Source: JAJDUF01 sp965238265 (GTDB lineage Bacteria > Chloroflexota > UBA11872 > UBA12225 > JAJDUF01). From it: DNA of 64,000 bases. Below the pieces are notes generated by a model. That model saw only the letters and a list, made by a program, of their open reading frames with translations, ran no database searches and had not been told where the DNA came from. The position numbers were made by a program, and so were the translations under genes. Of the stretch, positions 9,047 to 16,168 are shown piece by piece. The stretch spans positions 1,178,001 to 1,242,000 of the forward strand of contig OZ250185.1 in assembly GCA_965238265.1 (NCBI GenBank), in the 5' to 3' direction. Each line of letters opens with the position of its first letter. Positions within the stretch are counted from its first letter, which is position 1.

Positions 9047-10504
9047 TTAGCCCCTCTGGAGGTCCTCTTCGTAGAGGGGGGCCGTGAGCCGCTGTGCTTC
9101 CTGAAGGGCAGTCTTCGGGGTCAGCTCGCCGTTCTCCAGGCGTTTGAACACCTCGCCCCCGATGGTGAAGAGTATCTTGGCCATGCTGGGGGAGGGCGGC
9201 GTGGGAACGTCGTACTGTACCAAGTGGTTGAGCTGCTTCAAGATCGGGTTGTCCCTCAGGGCCTTGTTGATCGCCGGATTGCGGCTCGCCGCCAGGTTGG
9301 AGGGCGGGTGTCCGGAGGCTGCCGAGACCAGCAACTGCACGTCCTCGCGCACCGACCACGCGGCTAGGTCCGCCGACAACTGCTCCGCCGCTTTGTCCCG
9401 CACCTTGAACACCATGACACCGAACACGTTGCCCGGCGTCGTGATCTGCTTCTTGGTGTTCGCCGGCCCGTGCGGGTAGTGCGTCACCCGAATGACGCTG
9501 CCATCGCCAGGGTCCACGTCGGGATAGCGTGGCGGCGTCACGGTCCCGGGGTTGATGACCTCGGTGACCTTTGCCTTGTTGTTGAAGTGGTACTTCCCGT
9601 CCTTCCCGATATCCGTCTGAGCATAGCCCAACTCTCGGTGGTGTTTGTACACATACTCAAGAGACTCGAGCATGCCGGGTGTGTCAACTTGCCACTTCGT
9701 CCCGGCCGGATCGCGCGGGAATGCCGCATTCATCGGCCCCAGGACGATCACCGTCCAGTACAAGCTGTAGCGCATGCTCCAGAGCGCGCGCGTGACGACA
9801 TCCCCATCGCGCGTGACCGTGGCCTTGCCGATCTCGTCGAAGTCATCCCAGGTGTAGCCTTCCTCCGGGAAGTCAATCCCTTCCTCCTTCAGGATGGAGG
9901 TGTTGAAGCCCAGGCCGTGGGGATCGGGGTATGACGGCATTAGGACCTGCTGCCCCTTCCACGATGACCCGGCTATCAGGAACTGGATCATCTCTTGCTT
10001 GGTCTTGGCCCACTCCATGTTCGTGCGTAGCGCCTCGTTGAGGTCTATCGTCGCGCCCTGGGCGAAGAGTTCCGTGGCCGGCACCTGCCACGATGTCCAG
10101 ATGTTCGGTGGCGTATCCGCGGCGAGGAGCGTCTTGATCTTCTCCGTGTTGGCCCGACCGTTCTCTTCGGCCGGGATCTCGGTGAGAGCGCCCTTGGGGT
10201 GCCGCTTCTTGAAGTCCTCGACGATCGCGACGTTCGCCAGACCGAAGCGATGTGGTGGTGCATGGCTCATCGTGAAGGTGAGCCTCGGCGGTGGCTCGGC
10301 CGCCTTGCCCGCTGCGCCCTGCGCGCCCGCTGCGCCCTGCGCACCGGTCACACCCTTCGCCCCTTGTGGCCCCGCTGGCCCCGCTGGTCCCGCCTGGGGC
10401 TGGCCCACGTAGCGCACGGTCGGCTCACCGCACGCCGCGGCCAGCAGTCCGCCGAGCGCAACTGCGGCGCCACCCAAATACTTCCGCCGTATCACAGCTA
10501 CCAT
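9047..10504 (-). CDS. ABC-type sugar-binding lipoprotein (family 1) with collagen-like linker
   Basis: A 485-residue extracellular solute-binding protein. The N-terminus has twin arginines (IRRKYLGG), a hydrophobic stretch and the lipobox LLAAAC with Cys25, so Tat export and lipid anchoring are likely. Residues 39-65 are nine uninterrupted Gly-X-Y triplets, a collagen-like spacer, then a SBP family 1 fold (ANVAIVEDFKKRHP, PNIWTSWQ, YTWDDFDEIGKA, the last typical of sugar binders). Start chosen at 10504 because AAGGAGG lies just before it. The closest relative is the next gene (10809). No permease or ATPase gene is nearby, so it must share a transporter encoded elsewhere or act as a binding protein only. 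Confidence 0.9.
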   Translation of the reverse strand: MVAVIRRKYLGGAAVALGGLLAAACGEPTVRYVGQPQAGPAGPAGPQGAKGVTGAQGAAGAQGAAGKAAEPPPRLTFTMSHAPPHRFGLANVAIVEDFKKRHPKGALTEIPAEENGRANTEKIKTLLAADTPPNIWTSWQVPATELFAQGATIDLNEALRTNMEWAKTKQEMIQFLIAGSSWKGQQVLMPSYPDPHGLGFNTSILKEEGIDFPEEGYTWDDFDEIGKATVTRDGDVVTRALWSMRYSLYWTVIVLGPMNAAFPRDPAGTKWQVDTPGMLESLEYVYKHHRELGYAQTDIGKDGKYHFNNKAKVTEVINPGTVTPPRYPDVDPGDGSVIRVTHYPHGPANTKKQITTPGNVFGVMVFKVRDKAAEQLSADLAAWSVREDVQLLVSAASGHPPSNLAASRNPAINKALRDNPILKQLNHLVQYDVPTPPSPSMAKILFTIGGEVFKRLENGELTPKTALQEAQRLTAPLYEEDLQRG

Positions 10505-10658
10505 AGGTCCTCCTTGGTCCACTCCCGTGTCGTGAGAGACGGGAAATGGATTCCACTCGAACGCTGCTCTGCTGCTCGGTATTGCTCCCTACTCGGAGCA
10601 GCCTCTACTCCGACAGCCCTCCTTTCGCTCGACCCTGCCTGCGGCCTGTGGTGCCTCA

Positions 10659-10687
10659 AGGATAGCTACCAGCCATGAAAGTTGCAA
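10659..10687 (-). promoter_or_regulatory. Predicted sigma-70-type promoter of the first lipoprotein gene
   Basis: On the minus strand TTGCAA and TATCCT are separated by 17 bases. The same arrangement (TTGCAG, 17, CATCCT) is conserved upstream of the paralogous gene at 12405-12433, as is much of the leader sequence between, which supports the call. Confidence 0.45.
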
Positions 10688-10721
10688 CCTTGCCTGGTGC
10701 ATAGCCATGCTCGCCGCGAGC

Positions 10722-10759
10722 ACAAACAAGGCGCCTCCCGGCCATGCCAGGAGGCGCTT
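10722..10759 (-). terminator. Rho-independent terminator after the second lipoprotein gene
   Basis: Minus strand: GCGCCTCC, loop, GGGAGGCGC then CTTGTTTGTG. A longer outer stem, GCATAGCC pairing with GGCTATGC, encloses it (10698-10771). It lies 50 bases past the stop at 10809 and ahead of the next promoter. Confidence 0.65.
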
Positions 10760-10808
10760 GGGGCTATGCACGACGACCCGGATGGTCGTGAGTGCGCTGG
10801 CTACCGAC

Positions 10809-12272
10809 TTACTTGCGGAGGTCCTCGTCGAGCAGCGGCTGTGTCAGGCGCTGTGCCTCCTGGAGCGCATCCCCTGGCGTCGCTTCGCCCATGTCCACCC
10901 GCGTGAGCTGCTCCCTGACGATGCCAAGAATCTTCAGGTAGCTCGGCGGGTTCGGTGTGGGCCGGTCGTACTGCGCCAAGTCGTTGAGCTTGTTCAGGAT
11001 CGGGTTGTCCCTGAGCGCGGCGGTGATCCCCGGATTGCGCGCGGCCGCCAGGTTGGAGGGCGGGTGGCCGGAGGCCTTGGAGCCTAGGAGTTGCACGTCC
11101 TCGCGCACGGACCAGGCGGCCAAGTCCGCCGAGAGCTGCTGCGCCTCTTCGTCCTGCACCTTGAACACCACGATACCGAACACGTTGCCCGGCGTCAGTG
11201 GCGTCTTCGAGCTGTTGCTCGGTCCGATCGGGAAGTGCGTCACGCGGATGCCACTGCCATCGCCGGGGTCAATATCCGGGTAGCGCGGCGGCGTGACCGT
11301 GCCGGGATTGATGATGTTGGCCAGCCGACCACCCTTGTTGAAGTTCCCGTTAGAGTTGGTATACGGCTCCGGGTTGTCCTTGTTGAACTCGGACTGGGAG
11401 ATGAAGAGCCGGGTACGCTTGGCGTGCTCATGCGCCCACTCCAGCGTTTCACGGGCAATGGGGCTATCCCACTGCAGCTTGGTGCGGGTATCGTCAATGG
11501 GGAAGCCGCCGTTGTTGCCCATCCACCAGAGCATGCGGTGCCCATCGTAGCCGAAGTCCACAAGGCGCCGCTTCTCGGGGATGTAGATCTTCTGCCCAAG
11601 GCCAATGAAGTCCTCCCAGGTATAGCCGTCCGCTGGGAAGTCCAGCCCGGCCTCCCTGAGGATGTGGGTGTTGTAGCCCTGACCGTGGGGGTCGGGGAAC
11701 ATCGGCATCAGCGTCTGCTGCCCTTTCCACAATACCCCTTCGAGGAGGAACGGGATCATGTTCGGCTTGGCCGTCGCCCAATCCTGGTTGGTGCGCAGGG
11801 CTGCGTCCAGATCAATGACGGCGCCCAACGAGAACAGATCAGCAGCCTCGACCTGCCAGGGAGTCCAGACGTTCGGTGGTGTATCTGCGGCCAGGAACGA
11901 CTTGATCTTGGACATGCTGGCGCGACCGTCGCCCGCCGTCTGAATATCGAGGAGGGCCGCCCGCTCGTTGCGCGCCTTGAAGTCTTCGACGACTGCCACG
12001 TTCGCAAGGCTGAAGCGGTGCTGGGGTCCGGCCCAGTGCCAGAACTGCACCGCCGGGGGTTTCTTGGCGGCAATACCGGCGGCACCCTGCGCGCCCTGCG
12101 CGCCCTGGGCACCGGTCGCACCCTTCACCCCTTGCGGTCCCGCCGGTCCGGCTGGCCCGGCCTGCGGCTGGCCCACGTAGCGCACGGTCGGCTCACCGCA
12201 CGCCGCGGCCAGCAGCCCGCCGAGCGCAACTGCGGCGCCGCCCAAGTACTTCCGTCGTATCACAGCTACCAT
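10809..12272 (-). CDS. ABC-type sugar-binding lipoprotein (family 1) with collagen-like linker, paralog
   Basis: A 487-residue lipoprotein whose first 66 residues almost match those of the gene at 9047: twin-arginine signal, lipobox Cys25, GEPTVRYVGQPQ, and nine Gly-X-Y triplets. The remaining solute-binding domain has diverged (PNVWTPWQ, YTWEDFIGLGQK, FGIVVFKVQD). A strong AAGGAGG-like site (TAAGGAGGACCT) precedes the ATG. Upstream sequence is conserved with the first copy for about 150 bases, so gene plus promoter were duplicated together. The faster change in the ligand domain than in the anchor suggests divergence of ligand specificity. Confidence 0.9.
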   Translation of the reverse strand: MVAVIRRKYLGGAAVALGGLLAAACGEPTVRYVGQPQAGPAGPAGPQGVKGATGAQGAQGAQGAAGIAAKKPPAVQFWHWAGPQHRFSLANVAVVEDFKARNERAALLDIQTAGDGRASMSKIKSFLAADTPPNVWTPWQVEAADLFSLGAVIDLDAALRTNQDWATAKPNMIPFLLEGVLWKGQQTLMPMFPDPHGQGYNTHILREAGLDFPADGYTWEDFIGLGQKIYIPEKRRLVDFGYDGHRMLWWMGNNGGFPIDDTRTKLQWDSPIARETLEWAHEHAKRTRLFISQSEFNKDNPEPYTNSNGNFNKGGRLANIINPGTVTPPRYPDIDPGDGSGIRVTHFPIGPSNSSKTPLTPGNVFGIVVFKVQDEEAQQLSADLAAWSVREDVQLLGSKASGHPPSNLAAARNPGITAALRDNPILNKLNDLAQYDRPTPNPPSYLKILGIVREQLTRVDMGEATPGDALQEAQRLTQPLLDEDLRK

Positions 12273-12404
12273 AGGTCCTCCTTAGTTCACTCTTGTGTCG
12301 TTAGATGACGAGGGATGGATCGCACGCGAACGCTGCTCGGCACTACGCTCTACTCCGATGGCCCTCCTTTCGCTCGACCATACCGGTGGTCTGTGGTGTC
12401 ATCA

Positions 12405-12433
12405 AGGATGGCTACAAGCCGCGAAATCTGCAA
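12405..12433 (-). promoter_or_regulatory. Predicted promoter of the second lipoprotein gene
   Basis: Minus strand TTGCAG, 17-base spacer, CATCCT, matching position and spacing of the paralogous promoter at 10659-10687. Confidence 0.4.
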
Positions 12434-12473
12434 CCTAGCCTCGCGCATATCCCTTGATACTGAGGCACAACGT

Positions 12474-13610
12474 TCAACCAGCCGTCTGCGCGGCCGCACG
12501 AGCGCTGCGTGCTCGCCGCACGATGGCCGGGTCGTCTCCGTGGAGCGTTTCGGACGAGCGGATGTGCAATGAGCGGTCGGCCAGCGGAAGCTCCACGCGC
12601 GTCCCACCGCGCCGATGCGACTCGCGCATGGCAATCGCCACCTCCAGCGCGTGCCGCCCATCGTCGCCACTGCAATTCGGCTCCTTGCCCGTCTCGATGC
12701 ACGTGATGAGATCGAGGACCGTGCGGGTGTTGCTGCTGTGGCTGGTGGCCGGCAGGGGGAAGATGTGCTGGGCCGGCTCCGCGCGGCGACCTTCCAGGCT
12801 GGAGTCGACCGTCTTGTAGAACTGGACCTGCTGCGCGTCGGCAATGGCGCGCAGCATCCCCTGTGTGCCGATGACCTCAAGCTCCCAGTTTGCTCCGCCG
12901 CACGCGGTCATACGCACGAAGCCCTGCACGCCGTTGTCATAATGCAGATAGCCATTCCCCTCCAAGTCTACGTCGCCGGCCGCTGCTTCGTCGCTCTCCA
13001 TGTGCCCGAATACCCATTGCACGCGCCCTTTGGCGAGCCGGTTGACCGTGGTCAGCAGATGGCTCCCGTTGTGGGAGACGCCGGCTTGCCCGAAGCCGAT
13101 CACCTGGAGCAGATCGCCCAGCTCCCCCTCGTCAATCAGCTCGCGCATCCGGTTGTACATGGGACTCCAGGCGCGGGTACAGCCGATGGCGAGCGCAATG
13201 CCCGCCCGTTGGCACGCCGCGACCATCCGGTCCGCTTCGGCGAGCGAGATGGCGATGGGTTTCTCGGCCCAGATGGCCTTGAGGCCGCGTGGGGCGCCGA
13301 CCTCCACGGCGTCGAGCAGAATGCGTGCCCGTGGCTGGGCCGTGGTGCAGATACTCAGGATGTCGGGTCGCTCCTGCTCCAGCATCTCGCGGTAGTCGGC
13401 GTAGAGCTGCTCGATACCCCATTTCCGGCGGTACGCCTCGCGTTGCCCGTCGTGCGGGTCGGCGCCGGCCAGCACCTCCACACCGGCAGCCCGATAGCAG
13501 GGCGTGTGGGCGTGAGGCCGCGGCGAACGGTCCCAGGCACTTTTCTCGTCGTCAAAGGTGCTGCCCATGCGCCCCAAGCCGATGACGGCGGCGCGGTACT
13601 GCTTGGCCAT
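12474..13610 (-). CDS. Gfo/Idh/MocA family oxidoreductase
   Basis: A 378-residue oxidoreductase with VIGLGRMGS in the N-terminal Rossmann fold, WAEKPIAIS as the canonical EKP motif, and a substrate domain containing SHNGSHLLTTVNRL. AGGAGAG lies six bases before the ATG. It ends about 200 bases from the promoter of the second sugar-binding lipoprotein and reads the same way, so it is upstream of the lipoprotein genes in transcription order but separated from them by their own promoters. All catalytic motifs look intact. Substrate unknown. Confidence 0.88.
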   Translation of the reverse strand: MAKQYRAAVIGLGRMGSTFDDEKSAWDRSPRPHAHTPCYRAAGVEVLAGADPHDGQREAYRRKWGIEQLYADYREMLEQERPDILSICTTAQPRARILLDAVEVGAPRGLKAIWAEKPIAISLAEADRMVAACQRAGIALAIGCTRAWSPMYNRMRELIDEGELGDLLQVIGFGQAGVSHNGSHLLTTVNRLAKGRVQWVFGHMESDEAAAGDVDLEGNGYLHYDNGVQGFVRMTACGGANWELEVIGTQGMLRAIADAQQVQFYKTVDSSLEGRRAEPAQHIFPLPATSHSSNTRTVLDLITCIETGKEPNCSGDDGRHALEVAIAMRESHRRGGTRVELPLADRSLHIRSSETLHGDDPAIVRRARSARAAAQTAG

Positions 13611-13680
13611 GGTTCACTCTCCTGCTGATGGTAGCCTCAGTATACGGTGCCCGGAGAGCGACGGCGCTACTCCGGCGCCG

Positions 13681-14391
13681 TCACTTGCGCCGTCGTCGGC
13701 CCGACGAGGACTTGGGACGGGTCGCTTTCTCGGCGCGTCCGAACAAGCTCCCTCCGATTCGTCCCAAGGTCATGGCCGCGTTGTCCATTTGCGAGGACGG
13801 TGCCGCTCGCCGCCGGGGGGCGCGGCGTCCGGTGGCTGCCCGTCTTGCGGCTGCCGACTGGCGTGGCTTGGCCGAGGTCCGGCTGCTGCGGTTGGCCGGG
13901 GCAGCGGCGGCCGCCGGCGTGGCAGCCGCTGGAGCCGCCGGGCTGTTGGCCGGCTTTTCCTGGCCGCGGCGCCCGCGCGTGCGCCCCCATAGCCGACCCG
14001 TGAATCGGGCCAGGCCGAGGCCCGTGCGCTCGACCTCGGCCGTCGGCACCGCTGGCACCGCCGGTAGTCCCAGCCACCGCTGCCCCAAGCGCACCGGATT
14101 GATCGGCAGCCCGCCGCCACGGGTCGGCCGGCGGCGCTCCAGCGTGTTCGTGAGCCACCACAGCCCTAGCCAGAGGGCAATCAAGGCAGTGACTATGAGC
14201 ACGGCGAGTGCGATGTCGTCGCGTCCACCCTGCCGCACGGTATAGAAGAGGCGCCCGGCGGCCATGAGGGGCAGCACGATGAGCAGGATCGTCGCCGTGA
14301 TGTCGAGGCGGCGGAGGATATGACGCCGCAATGGTGCGAAGACCATTGCCAGCATCAGGATCACCGCCAGCATAAACAGCAATCTGAGCAT
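13681..14391 (-). CDS. Three-pass membrane protein with long basic tail
   Basis: A 236-residue protein. Three hydrophobic segments are predicted near residues 3-20, 30-48 and 60-80, followed by a soluble region from about residue 85 and then an Ala/Pro/Arg/Lys-rich low-complexity tail ending SSSGRRRRK. I do not recognise a family. The basic tail could contact nucleic acid or membrane surface. It is encoded divergently from nothing and sits alone between the Gfo/Idh gene and the ribosomal protein gene, so context gives no role. Confidence 0.7.
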   Translation of the reverse strand: MLRLLFMLAVILMLAMVFAPLRRHILRRLDITATILLIVLPLMAAGRLFYTVRQGGRDDIALAVLIVTALIALWLGLWWLTNTLERRRPTRGGGLPINPVRLGQRWLGLPAVPAVPTAEVERTGLGLARFTGRLWGRTRGRRGQEKPANSPAAPAAATPAAAAAPANRSSRTSAKPRQSAAARRAATGRRAPRRRAAPSSQMDNAAMTLGRIGGSLFGRAEKATRPKSSSGRRRRK

Positions 14392-14579
14392 CGTGGCTAG
14401 GAGCCTCCACCTCTCATGCTAACGGGGGGACAGGCTGGGTGCAACCCGATGGCGGCACGCACCAGCGCCATATGCTTGCTCCAAGCAAGCCGGCCAATCG
14501 CGGGAAAGTGGGCCACGGGCACGGAAACACGCCCCTGGCGCTAGAGGTGAGCGCAAAAACGAGGGACGAGCCGGTGTGC

Positions 14580-14669
14580 CTACTTGTTCTTGTGCCGCAT
14601 ACGACGCAGGCGCTTGCGGAACTTATGTCGCCTGATTTTGCGGCGACGCTTCTTGACGACCGATGCCAT
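14580..14669 (-). CDS. Small ribosomal protein bS22 / AURKAIP1-COX24 domain protein
   Basis: A 29-residue, extremely basic peptide beginning MASVVKKRRRKIRRHK and ending RRMRHKNK. The pattern (M-x-S-V-x-K-K-R-R-x-K, then RLLR-type and R-H-K) matches the tiny ribosomal protein known as bS22 in mycobacteria and the AURKAIP1/COX24 domain. GAGGAG lies seven bases before the ATG. It would bind rRNA in the small subunit. Genes this short are often missed; the strong ribosome binding site and family match make it credible. Confidence 0.85.
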   Translation of the reverse strand: MASVVKKRRRKIRRHKFRKRLRRMRHKNK

Positions 14670-14720
14670 GCAACTCCTCAACTCTAGGCTGCTGTGCTCT
14701 AGCCTGCTACTCGCGCGGTA

Positions 14721-14749
14721 TTGCCAACGAGCATCAATGATGGTACCAT
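14721..14749 (+). promoter_or_regulatory. Predicted promoter of tRNA-Glu
   Basis: TTGCCA, 17-base spacer, TACCAT, about 50 bases upstream of the tRNA. Divergent from the bS22 gene. Confidence 0.4.
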
Positions 14750-14798
14750 ATCGGGGCGCAGGGGCTACTGCTCTGCTCCGGTGGCTCTGGCGGAGCAC

Positions 14799-14875
14799 GG
14801 CGCATTCGTCTAGTGGCCTAGGACACCACCCTCTCAAGGTGGAGATCGCGGGTTCGAATCCCGCATGCGCTACCA
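14799..14875 (+). tRNA. tRNA-Glu (anticodon CTC)
   Basis: Complete cloverleaf: acceptor stem GGCGCAT with ATGCGCT (first pair G-U), D stem GTCT/GGAC, anticodon stem CCACC/GGTGG with loop CTCTCAA (anticodon CTC at 14833-14835), T stem GCGGG/CCCGC with loop TTCGAAT. The 3' CCA is encoded. A strong terminator follows within 10 bases. Confidence 0.95.
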
Positions 14876-15031
14876 ACCTTGCCCCTGACTGTCAACTGGC
14901 AGTCAGGGGCTTGTCTTTGCTTCCCGTCGCGGGCGGCCGCCGGGAACGGACGTAGCCCCCCACCGGATGCCCTGCCGCCGAGATACGAGCAATGACCAGC
15001 TCGAATATGGTACTGTGGATAGTCCCCTTAG
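14871..15031. repeat. Direct repeat copy 1 at the 3' end of tRNA-Glu
   Basis: Starts in the last bases of the tRNA (TACCAACC), includes the terminator hairpin and GCCGAGATACGAGCAATGACC, and continues with the 35-base block CAGCTCGAATATGGTACTGTGG... (14997-15031). Both blocks recur, in swapped order, at 16006-16168. See the finding on this segment. Confidence 0.85.
14881..14918 (+). terminator. Terminator of tRNA-Glu
   Basis: Perfect 11-bp stem GCCCCTGACTG / CAGTCAGGGGC with an eight-base loop, then TTGTCTTT. Confidence 0.85.
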
Positions 15032-15150
15032 TGCGTGTGCGGGACCCGTTTGCCAAGCTGCTCGCCAGCGGCCGTGAATCGTTTGTCTATTCGATCACTC
15101 CCCGGTCGCTGCACGAGGTGGCAGAGCCTATTGGGTAGACAGGGGCATGA

Positions 15151-15682
15151 CGGGCCTCCAGCAGGATACTGATTATTGCGGGGCCAAACGGGGCGGGCAA
15201 AACTGTATTCGCGACGGAATTCCTACCGAACGAAGCGAATTGCCCAACCTTCATCAACGCAGATCTCATAGCAGCCGGCCTGAGTCCATTTCGACCGGAC
15301 CTAGCCGCAGTCCGGGCAGCTAGAGTGATGTTGAACTTGATCCACGACTATGTGCGGCTATGTGCGGCAAGGAGAGAGCTTCGCTTTCGAGACCACCCTG
15401 AGCGGGCGCGGCTATGCCCGCTTGATTCCCCGCTGGCAAGAGCAGGGCTACTGGATCAAGCTGTTCTTCCTGCGATTGCCGACGCCGGAGATGGCTATCG
15501 CCCGCGTTAGGCAGCGGGTGGTGGAGGGTGGACACGAGGTGCCGGAGCCGGTCATTCGTCGCCGATTTCATGCTGGGTGGCGCAACTTCGAGTCGATCTA
15601 TCGGGATTTGGTAGATGAGTGGGCCGTGTACGACAACTCGGGGGAACTCCCCGTGCTCGTGGCAGAAGAGAGTCAACGATGA
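15151..15682 (+). pseudogene. Zeta-toxin-like P-loop ATPase/kinase, frameshifted
   Basis: The early part reads ILIIAGPNGAGKTVFATEF, a Walker A motif at 15181-15204, then ADLIAAGLSPFRPD; the later part reads GESFAFETTLSGRGYA ... VPEPVIRRRFHAGW ... WAVYDNSG. These are the N- and C-terminal halves of the COG4185-type 'predicted ABC-type ATPase' related to zeta toxins. They lie in different frames because the ten bases TATGTGCGGC (15349-15358) are repeated exactly at 15359-15368. Removing one copy restores DYVRQGESFAFE. No start codon is available in the first frame either (a TGA immediately precedes it), so the gene is inactive as read. Confidence 0.85.
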
Positions 15683-15897
15683 CTACCCAGGAACAGGGCA
15701 ATCATGAACCGGCCAAGAAGCCCCGCGATCCGGACTTCGTCGGCGCTGAGGCCGCCATGCACAGAGCAGCCGAACTTGCGCGCCGCCGAGCCATAGAGAC
15801 CTCAGGATCGGTTGCTGTGTTCAAGGACGGCAAGATTGTTCAGAACACAGCGTCTACCGGACTCTCGGTGGATGGTACCGAGCGTATGCACACCTGA
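15679..15897 (+). CDS. Small antitoxin-like partner of the zeta-type gene
   Basis: A 72-residue protein (MTTQEQGNHEPAKKP ... FVGAEAAMHRAAELARRRA ... VAVFKDGKIV). Its ATG overlaps the stop of the upstream pseudogene as ATGA, the usual translational coupling of a toxin/antitoxin-type pair. The central amphipathic helix AEAAMHRAAELARRRAI and the closing strand VFKDGKIV resemble the small proteins commonly found next to COG4185 genes. Function as antitoxin is inferred from this arrangement only. With the partner gene broken it may be a remnant. Confidence 0.6.
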   Translation: MTTQEQGNHEPAKKPRDPDFVGAEAAMHRAAELARRRAIETSGSVAVFKDGKIVQNTASTGLSVDGTERMHT

Positions 15898-16005
15898 GTC
15901 TTGAGAGGAGCGTATGCGTCCCATCTCTTGGATTCATATTTCTGAATTTCACCGGACCACGGAATAGTAGTGTCGCTGGCGGACTTACGGCCGAAGTGCG
16001 CTGGC

Positions 16006-16168
16006 CAGTTCAAGTATGGTACTGTGTATGGTCGCCTTAGGCCTACCAACCGTGCCCCTGACTGTCAACTGGCAGTCAGGGGCTTGTCTTTGCTTCCCGT
16101 CGGGGGGCGCCGGAGACGGACATAGCCCCAACACCGGACACTCTGCCGCCGAGATACGAGCGATGACC
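16006..16168. repeat. Direct repeat copy 2
   Basis: CAGTTCAAGTATGGTACTGTG... (16006-16040) followed by CTACCAACCGTGCCCCTGACTG...GAGCGATGACC (to 16168). Each block is roughly 85-90 percent identical to its partner in copy 1 by eye. Here the block ends at the true start codon of the following oxidoreductase. Confidence 0.85.
16054..16091 (+). terminator. Duplicated tRNA-type terminator
   Basis: Same 11-bp stem GCCCCTGACTG / CAGTCAGGGGC and TTGTCTTT tail as at 14881, with no tRNA in front of it. It would stop transcription from the toxin remnant before the oxidoreductase. Confidence 0.75.

Noticed and set aside
7637..9367. Long open frame (576 codons) on the plus strand opposite two MDR genes and a lipoprotein gene end
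   Set aside because: It is antisense to well-supported genes, has Arg/His/Val-rich composition typical of a GC-rich shadow frame, and shows no family motif.
11091..12308. 405-codon plus-strand frame opposite the second lipoprotein
   Set aside because: Antisense shadow; the lipobox and binding-protein motifs are on the other strand.
14992..15138. 48-codon ORF beginning in repeat copy 1
   Set aside because: Its start codon is part of the duplicated block whose counterpart begins a real gene, and it has no family match, so it is probably a by-product of the rearrangement.
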